From JBEEJZ01 sp046046915 (GTDB lineage: Bacteria; Pseudomonadota; Gammaproteobacteria; Burkholderiales; Burkholderiaceae_C), in NCBI GenBank assembly GCA_046046915.1, contig JBJOIT010000051.1, forward strand, positions 1 through 19,550: DNA of 19,550 nt, given 5' to 3'. Both the position numbers and the translations under genes were made by a program. Shown one piece after another: positions 15,880 to 19,550 of the stretch. Under the pieces are notes generated by a model. It did not search any database, was not told where the DNA came from, and worked only from the letters and a program-made list of their open reading frames with translations. The stretch's first letter is position 1. Each line of letters starts with the position of its first letter.

Positions 15880-16548
15880 GTGGCTGCGCCTGAGGTGCTG
15901 CAGCCCGAAGCTGTGGAGGTAGTGTTTGGCGACGACTGCTTGCTGGTTTTGAACAAGCCCTCGGGCTTGTTGGCGGTACCCGGACGGGGCGAGGACAAGC
16001 AAGACTGCCTAAGCGCCCGGGTTCAGGCCATTTACCCCGACGCACTGGTGGTGCACCGACTCGACATGGCCACCTCAGGCCTGATGCTGATGGCGCGCGG
16101 CGCGCACTGGCAACGCGTGCTTAGCCGCGCTTTTGAGCAGCGCGAGGTGCACAAGCGCTACGAGGCGGCGGTGCATGGCGACCCCGGGCCAAGCTGGCAA
16201 CACGGACCCAAGTCCGAAGACGGCTGGGGACTGATCGATCTGCCCATTGCAGTTGATTGGCCTCAACGCCCACGACGTGTGGTGGCACCAAGCGGCCAAG
16301 CCAGCCAAACACGCTGGCATCCCATGGCAGAAGCCGGCCGCGTGGCGCTGGAACCTGTCACCGGGCGAACGCATCAGCTACGCGTGCATCTGCAAGCCAT
16401 CGGCCATGCCATCTTGGGGGATGCCCTGTACGCAAGCCCAGAGGTGCAAGCCATGAGTTCGAGGTTGATGTTGCATGCCTGTGAATTGCGCTTGCAGCAT
16501 CCGGCGACGGGGGAGTGGATGTGTTTGAGGAGTGTTGTGCCCTTTTAG
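15880..16548 (+). CDS. rluA: RluA-type pseudouridine synthase
   Basis: This 222-residue enzyme isomerises uridine to pseudouridine. E. coli RluA, about 219 residues, modifies 23S rRNA U746 and tRNA U32. The substrate-binding opening LLVLNKPSGLLAVPGR and the catalytic motif HRLDMATSGL with D62 are present. So are the C-terminal landmarks TGRTHQLRVHLQAIGHAILGD and LMLHA. Length and motif spacing fit RluA more closely than RluC or RluD, since no S4 domain is present. GTG 15880 begins one base after the sensor-kinase stop. A TTG at 15844 would overlap the kinase and add an unusual 12-residue extension. Translation is therefore probably coupled to the kinase gene. Confidence 0.93.
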   Translation: MAAPEVLQPEAVEVVFGDDCLLVLNKPSGLLAVPGRGEDKQDCLSARVQAIYPDALVVHRLDMATSGLMLMARGAHWQRVLSRAFEQREVHKRYEAAVHGDPGPSWQHGPKSEDGWGLIDLPIAVDWPQRPRRVVAPSGQASQTRWHPMAEAGRVALEPVTGRTHQLRVHLQAIGHAILGDALYASPEVQAMSSRLMLHACELRLQHPATGEWMCLRSVVPF

Positions 16549-16649
16549 GGGAGTGGTTTGGCGAAGGGCGCAGGCCGGGGGCGCCCGGCGGTGGTGATGT
16601 CTTTGCTACTGCGTAGGGCGGAGGCCGGGTATTCGCCCCGGCGGGCGAG
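16549..16649. repeat. GC-rich dispersed-repeat fragment downstream of rluA
   Basis: The intergenic tract holds a 17-bp segment (GGCCGGGGGCGCCCGGC, 16573-16589) and a 14-bp segment (GGGCGGAGGCCGGG, 16616-16629). Both recur in inverted orientation beyond the IS3 element, at 19500-19516 and 19517-19530. Only short fragments of a repeat unit appear to be present. No gene is seen. Confidence 0.6.
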
Positions 16650-16680
16650 CTACTTTCTTTTGCTCGCCAAAAGAAAGTAG
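16650..16680. terminator. Long palindromic terminator-like hairpin
   Basis: CTACTTTCTTTTG (16650-16662) pairs perfectly with CAAAAGAAAGTAG (16668-16680) around a 5-nt loop. An alternative hairpin, GGCGAGC/GCTCGCC (16644-16650 with 16662-16668), uses overlapping bases and excludes the first. The right edge abuts the IS30 inverted repeat exactly. Similar pyrimidine/purine hairpins are common after genes in related genomes (recalled, not searched). It probably serves as the rluA transcription end. Confidence 0.55.
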
Positions 16681-16705
16681 GGCGGTTTCAAGGACCAAGT
16701 GCAAC
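16681..16705 (+). repeat. IS30 left terminal inverted repeat (25 bp)
   Basis: It begins GGCGGTTTCAAGGACC and is identical, in reverse complement, to 17781-17805. The transposase stop codon (16688-16690) lies inside it. Confidence 0.9.
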
Positions 16706-17758
16706 GGTGGGATTAAGCTTGGCTTTTTGCATAAAGAGGCTGTCAAAAAAAACCTCTGCTGGGCTGCGCCATCCAAGAGTCTTACGTGGTCTCATATTGA
16801 GCTCCCAAGCCATGTGATCGAGCTCACGTTGGGAGAACGTGCTCAAATCGGTGCCCTTTGGTAGGTACTGGCGCAGCAAGCCGTTGGTGTTCTCGTTGAT
16901 GCCTCGCTGCCAAGGGCTATGGGGATCGCAAAAGTAGATCTTCAGTCCGGTGTTCTCGGCGAGTTTCTTATGTAGTGCCATCTCTTTGCCCTGGTCGTAG
17001 GTCAAGGTCTGCCGGGCCTGGGCTGGCAAAGCAGAGAACGCCTGCGTGAACCCGTTGAGCGCATCCATAGCCGTGCTGCCGTCGAGTTTGACCAGCATGG
17101 CAAACAAAGACCTTCGGCACACCAGCGTGCCTACGGCCGAAGCGTTGGCCCTGCCTTTCATCAGATCACCCTCCCAATGTCCTGGTAGCAAACGCTCGTT
17201 GGCCTCGGGCGGGCGTACATGGATGCTCAGCATGTCCTGAATCAAGCCGCGCCGATCCAGCCCCCTGCTACGGGGCCTGCGCGCACCTCTGCCCTGGCGT
17301 AGCAGTACCACTAGCTCGCGGCGCAAATGGCCTTTGGGCATCGCGTAGATCGCGGTATAGATGGTCTCGTGGGAAGCTTGCAATTGGGGCTGCGCGAGGT
17401 GACGTTGCTTGAGTTTGGCAGCGATCTGCTCGGGCGAGAGCTTTAGCTGCAGAAGTGCCCTGACTTCGGCCCACAATGCCCCGCCACGATGGAGTTTGCG
17501 CACAGGCCAGGCGGCACGCCGTACGCGCCTGGCGCGCTTGCCAGCGCGTACAGCGTCGTAGCCGCCAGCGACCCTGGGGCGCCCTATGAGACATTGCTGG
17601 GCCGGGCTTTGATAGCCGTTGCGTCTGAGCTCTCGAGAAATGGTGCTGGGCGACCTACCCAGCGCAAGAGCAATGGCGCGGGTGCTGCATTCCTGCAACT
17701 TCATGGCCATCACGAAACCGCGTTCTTCCGCGCTCAATTGTTGGTATGTTCTTGTCAT
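16688..17758 (-). CDS. IS30-family transposase
   Basis: This 356-residue DDE transposase carries the IS30 N-terminal HTH, CSTRAIALALGRSPSTISRELRRNG (about residues 24-48). The catalytic triad is D198 in HWEGDLM, D255 in LTYDQG and E289 in SPWQRGINENTNG. The 33-residue spacing from second D to E is characteristic of IS30. RQYLPKGTDLS and LNMRPRKTLGWRSPAEVF are further family landmarks. AGAGGAG lies a few bases before ATG 17758, giving a strong ribosome site. The gene is intact with no frameshift and ends inside the left terminal repeat. Confidence 0.96.
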   Translation of the reverse strand: MTRTYQQLSAEERGFVMAMKLQECSTRAIALALGRSPSTISRELRRNGYQSPAQQCLIGRPRVAGGYDAVRAGKRARRVRRAAWPVRKLHRGGALWAEVRALLQLKLSPEQIAAKLKQRHLAQPQLQASHETIYTAIYAMPKGHLRRELVVLLRQGRGARRPRSRGLDRRGLIQDMLSIHVRPPEANERLLPGHWEGDLMKGRANASAVGTLVCRRSLFAMLVKLDGSTAMDALNGFTQAFSALPAQARQTLTYDQGKEMALHKKLAENTGLKIYFCDPHSPWQRGINENTNGLLRQYLPKGTDLSTFSQRELDHMAWELNMRPRKTLGWRSPAEVFFDSLFMQKAKLNPTVALGP

Positions 17759-17780
17759 ACAACTCCTCTAAGTTCAGAGT

Positions 17781-17805
17781 GTTGCACTTGGTCCTTGAAA
17801 CCGCC
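17781..17805 (-). repeat. IS30 right terminal inverted repeat (25 bp)
   Basis: It is a perfect inverted copy of 16681-16705 and ends CTTGAAACCGCC. It lies 22 bp upstream of the transposase start. Confidence 0.9.
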
Positions 17806-17828
17806 CTACTTTCTTTTGGCGCCCTCCA
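17806..17828. repeat. 23-bp remnant of palindromic repeat between the two insertion sequences
   Basis: CTACTTTCTTTTGGCG repeats the left arm of the 16650 hairpin and is followed by CCCTCCA. It is all that separates the IS30 and IS3 elements. Confidence 0.6.
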
Positions 17829-17850
17829 TGTCAGGATAGTTGTCGCCTCA
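17829..17850 (+). repeat. IS3 left terminal inverted repeat
   Basis: The 22-bp repeat opens TGTCAGGATAGTTGTCG. It pairs with 19444-19465 with two mismatches, at positions 6 and 8. Confidence 0.85.
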
Positions 17851-17888
17851 CATTGAGCAAGAAAATGGGGCGGCGATGAAAGACAGCA

Positions 17889-18395
17889 ATGAAGCAAAAA
17901 CGCTACACACAAGAGCAGCGGCAATGGGCGCTGGAGCAAATGAAGCCGCCGCACAACCGCACGGTGGTGGAATTGGCCAGGGAGTCTGGAGTGACCTCGG
18001 TGACGCTGCGTACGTGGCGCAACGCAGCGCGAGCCGCAGGGGCTCTGGTGCCCGGTGCAGGCCATGCCAACGAGCGCTGGTCCAGTGCGGACAAGTTTCG
18101 CATGGTGCTTGAGAGCGCACCGCTGAGCCAGGCAGAACTGTCACAGTACTGCCGCGCCAAGGCGATCCATGTAGAGCAGCTCCAGCAATGGCGCCAGAGC
18201 TGCGAGCAGGCCAACGGTGGCGATGCATTGAACGCCAGCCAAGCCGCTCGCATGGTGAGCACGACAACGCTGCAGCGAATACGCAGCCTGGAGAAAGAGT
18301 TGCAGCGCAAGAATGCGGCGCTGGCCGAGACAGCAGCGCTGCTGGTACTGAGAAAAAAAGCCGACGCGATCTGGGCCAAGGCAGAGGACGAATGA
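17889..18395 (+). CDS. IS3-family OrfA (DNA-binding part of transposase)
   Basis: This 168-residue protein has an N-terminal HTH of the IS3 OrfA type (KRYTQEQRQWALEQM, then TVVELARESGVTSVTLRTWRNAA). A second HTH-like stretch follows (KFRMVLESAPLSQAELSQYCRAKAIHVEQLQQW). A coiled coil suited to leucine-zipper multimerisation comes next (about residues 125-155, TLQRIRSLEKELQRKNAALAETAALLVL). It binds the inverted repeats and, fused to OrfB, forms the active transposase. An ATG at 17877 is an alternative start. Near its end an A7 run in the correct phase allows a -1 shift into orfB. Its stop overlaps the orfB ATG by 4 bp. Confidence 0.88.
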   Translation: MKQKRYTQEQRQWALEQMKPPHNRTVVELARESGVTSVTLRTWRNAARAAGALVPGAGHANERWSSADKFRMVLESAPLSQAELSQYCRAKAIHVEQLQQWRQSCEQANGGDALNASQAARMVSTTTLQRIRSLEKELQRKNAALAETAALLVLRKKADAIWAKAEDE

Positions 18396-18413
18396 TCAAC
18401 GCCCTGGATCGCG
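18353..18413 (+). promoter_or_regulatory. Programmed -1 ribosomal frameshift signal joining orfA and orfB
   Basis: The slippery heptamer A-AAA-AAA (18353-18359) is in phase with the orfA codons AGA-AAA-AAA. Five nucleotides later a stem begins: CGCGATC (18365-18371) pairs with GATCGCG (18407-18413), extended by GGGC/GCCC (18373-18376 with 18401-18404). The loop contains both the orfA stop and the orfB ATG. A shift would give an OrfAB fusion of about 516 residues. All three textbook components are present at textbook spacing; function is inferred. Confidence 0.75.
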
Positions 18414-19438
18414 GTGAAGCAATGAAGTTGATCAATGAAGCGATGACAGCAGGCGCTCGCCAGCAGCGCGCATGCCAAGAGCTGGGATTGACGGCACGCA
18501 GTGTGCAGCGCTGGCGTCTGAGCCCCCAGGACGGCCGCCAGGGTGCGGTGCGCAAGCCACCGGCCAACAAACTCAGCGCACAAGAGCGCCAAGCCGTATT
18601 GGCTGCGGCCAACCGCTCAGACTGCGCCAGTCTGACACCGCACCAGATCGTGCCCAAGCTGGCCGATGAGGGCGTATACCTGGCCTGTGAATCGACGTTC
18701 TACCGGGTGTTGAAAGCCGCCGGCCTTAGCCACAGGCGCGGGCGCAGTAAAGCGCCTGTGGCTAAGGCTCTAACCACGCACCGTGCAGATGGCCCCAACC
18801 AGGTCTGGTGCTGGGACATCACCTGGCTGCCCACCACGCTCAGAGGAAGGTACTTCTACTGGTACATGGTCAAAGACATCTACAGCCGCAAGCTCGTCGC
18901 CAACGAGGTCCACGATGTGCAGTCCTCGGAGCATGCGTGCCACCTGCTCAGCCGTGGATGCCTGCGCGAGCAGACTGCCGGGCGTGCACTGGTGCTGCAT
19001 TCTGACAACGGCTCGGTGATGAAAGGCTCCAACCTGCTGATGACGATGCGTGACCTGGGCGTGCAACCCTCGTACAGCAGGCCGCGGGTGAGCAACGATA
19101 ACGCTTACGCGGAGGCGCTGTTTCGCACGGCCAAATACTGCCCGCTATGGCCGCAGCTGCCGTTTGACACGCTGACCCAGGCCAGAGACTGGGTGCTGAA
19201 ATTTGTTCATTGGTACAACGAAGAGCATCGCCACAGCGGGCTCAAATACGTCACGCCCGCCCAACGCCACACGGGACAGGACCATGTACTACTGGACGAG
19301 CGCGCCAAGCTCTACGCCAAGGCTCGCACAAGACATCCGCAACGCTGGGCAACAGGGCTACGAGATTGGCATCTTGAGGAGGCTGTTTACCTGAACCCAG
19401 AGCGATCTGGACGGGACTTGATGAAAACACTGGCCTAA
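18392..19438 (+). CDS. IS3-family OrfB (catalytic transposase, D,D35E)
   Basis: This 348-residue integrase-fold protein has the catalytic residues D142 (WCWDITWLP), D205 (LHSDNGS) and E241 (SNDNAYAEALF). There are 35 residues between the second D and E, the IS3/retroviral spacing. The N-terminal part (about residues 20-115) carries an HTH-like ARQQRACQELGLTARSVQRW and the region TPHQIVPKLADEGVYLACESTFYRVL. HWYNEEHRHSGLKYVTP closes the core. ATG 18392 overlaps the orfA stop, allowing OrfB alone by coupling, while the frame is open further upstream for an OrfAB fusion. All catalytic residues are present, so it is likely functional. A 17-bp perfect hairpin lies in the coding sequence for the linker before the catalytic domain. 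Confidence 0.95.
   Translation: MINALDRGEAMKLINEAMTAGARQQRACQELGLTARSVQRWRLSPQDGRQGAVRKPPANKLSAQERQAVLAAANRSDCASLTPHQIVPKLADEGVYLACESTFYRVLKAAGLSHRRGRSKAPVAKALTTHRADGPNQVWCWDITWLPTTLRGRYFYWYMVKDIYSRKLVANEVHDVQSSEHACHLLSRGCLREQTAGRALVLHSDNGSVMKGSNLLMTMRDLGVQPSYSRPRVSNDNAYAEALFRTAKYCPLWPQLPFDTLTQARDWVLKFVHWYNEEHRHSGLKYVTPAQRHTGQDHVLLDERAKLYAKARTRHPQRWATGLRDWHLEEAVYLNPERSGRDLMKTLA
18723..18768 (+). repeat. 17-bp perfect inverted repeat (hairpin) inside orfB
   Basis: GCCTTAGCCACAGGCGC (18723-18739) is exactly complementary to 18752-18768, with a 12-nt loop. It encodes the basic linker around SHRRGRSKAPVAKAL between the HTH region and the catalytic core. A stem this long in RNA would be very stable. 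Confidence 0.85.
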
Positions 19439-19443
19439 CCGCC

Positions 19444-19465
19444 TGAGGCGACAACTACCTTGACA
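19444..19465 (-). repeat. IS3 right terminal inverted repeat
   Basis: The 22-bp repeat starts TGAGGCGACAACTACC and ends TTGACA. It begins 6 bp after the last base of the orfB stop. Confidence 0.85.
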
Positions 19466-19550
19466 CACGCCGTGGCGAAGCAAAGAAAAGTGAGGCGCTG
19501 CCGGGCGCCCCCGGCCCCCGGCCTCCGCCCTGAGCAAGGGCAAAGTGCCC
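19466..19550. repeat. GC-rich dispersed-repeat fragment to the right of IS3
   Basis: GGCGAAGCAAAGAAAAGTGAGG, split across 19474-19496, resembles one arm of a TTTCTTTGCTTCGCC-type hairpin. It is followed by GCCGGGCGCCCCCGGCC (19500-19516) and CCCGGCCTCCGCCC (19517-19530), inverted copies of segments at 16573-16589 and 16616-16629. No gene is seen before the window ends. Confidence 0.55.

Larger units (their letters stand above)
16681..17805 (-). mobile_element. IS30-family insertion sequence, complete
   Basis: This 1125-bp element is bounded by perfect 25-bp terminal inverted repeats and contains one full-length IS30 transposase gene on the minus strand. Both termini and all catalytic residues are intact, so it may be active. 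The flanks also mirror each other: 16 bp on the left (16665-16680) match 16 bp on the right (17806-17821) in inverted orientation, giving a 41-bp outer inverted repeat. No direct target duplication is visible. Confidence 0.9.
17829..19465 (+). mobile_element. IS3-family insertion sequence, complete
   Basis: This 1637-bp element starts TGTCAGGATAG and ends CTACCTTGACA. It has 22-bp terminal inverted repeats that differ at two positions and TG...CA ends. It carries orfA and orfB in the -1 register, as expected for IS3. The immediate flanks are CCA on the left and CAC on the right, so no 3-bp target duplication is visible. That suggests recombination after insertion or mis-set ends. I could not assign a subgroup. 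Confidence 0.9.

Noticed and set aside
16678..17808. Target duplication around the IS30 element
   Set aside because: TAG on the left and CTA on the right are inverted, not direct, copies; they belong to the palindromic flanks.
17848..18657. Minus-strand open frame opposite IS3 orfA
   Set aside because: Cys/Ser/Arg-rich mirror of orfA and the start of orfB, with no domain.
16681..19465. Composite transposon formed by the two insertion sequences
   Set aside because: The elements belong to different families and only 23 bp lie between them, so there is no cargo to mobilise.
17826..19468. Three-base target duplication around the IS3 element
   Set aside because: Left CCA and right CAC do not match as direct repeats, so no duplication is claimed.

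Overview
The window reads as a GC-rich betaproteobacterial chromosome segment, most likely Burkholderiales and probably Comamonadaceae. The grounds are the codon use, the gene families, and GC-rich palindromic intergenic repeats of a type I associate with that group. This placement is an inference; there is no rRNA in the window to fix it. I see no tRNA, rRNA, CRISPR array or phage module.

Layout. (1) 1-5026, plus strand: a pentitol uptake and oxidation cluster. It holds the 3' end of an ABC permease, a MalK-type ATPase, a ribitol 2-dehydrogenase-like SDR, a D-arabinitol 4-dehydrogenase and an AraC-type regulator. (2) 5034-9627, minus strand: ahpC, ahpF and, 16 bp further on, a self-sufficient cytochrome P450 of the CYP116B type (heme domain, FMN/NADH reductase and [2Fe-2S] ferredoxin in one chain). 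A possible OxyR site lies upstream of ahpC. (3) 9768-10292, minus: a GNAT acetyltransferase. (4) 10399-12790, plus: three genes joined by 4-bp ATGA overlaps, encoding a small [2Fe-2S] ferredoxin, a diheme cytochrome c and a triheme cytochrome c, and closed by a hairpin. (5) 12816-13464, minus: a toxin-antitoxin pair of the HI1419/HI1420 type with a palindromic operator. (6) 13526-16548, plus: a 47-residue basic protein, a hybrid sensor kinase with an attached receiver, and an RluA-type pseudouridine synthase starting 1 bp after the kinase stop. (7) 16549-19550: an accessory region where an IS30-family and an IS3-family element sit 23 bp apart within intergenic palindromic repeats.

How the parts work together. 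The first cluster imports a sugar alcohol and oxidises it to a ketopentose; the matching kinases are not in view. AhpCF removes peroxides, and the P450 placed behind it could be a peroxide source through uncoupling, so co-expression would make sense. The ferredoxin-cytochrome operon is an electron-transfer set with no recognisable catalytic subunit. The IS3 element shows a complete-looking -1 frameshift signal (A7 slippery run, 5-nt spacer, stem-loop) and a separate 17-bp perfect hairpin inside orfB.

I found no defence or otherwise clearly new multi-gene system. The most unusual points are the P450 behind ahpCF, the orphan ferredoxin-cytochrome operon, the IS30 element abutting a palindromic terminator, and the RNA structures inside the IS3 element.
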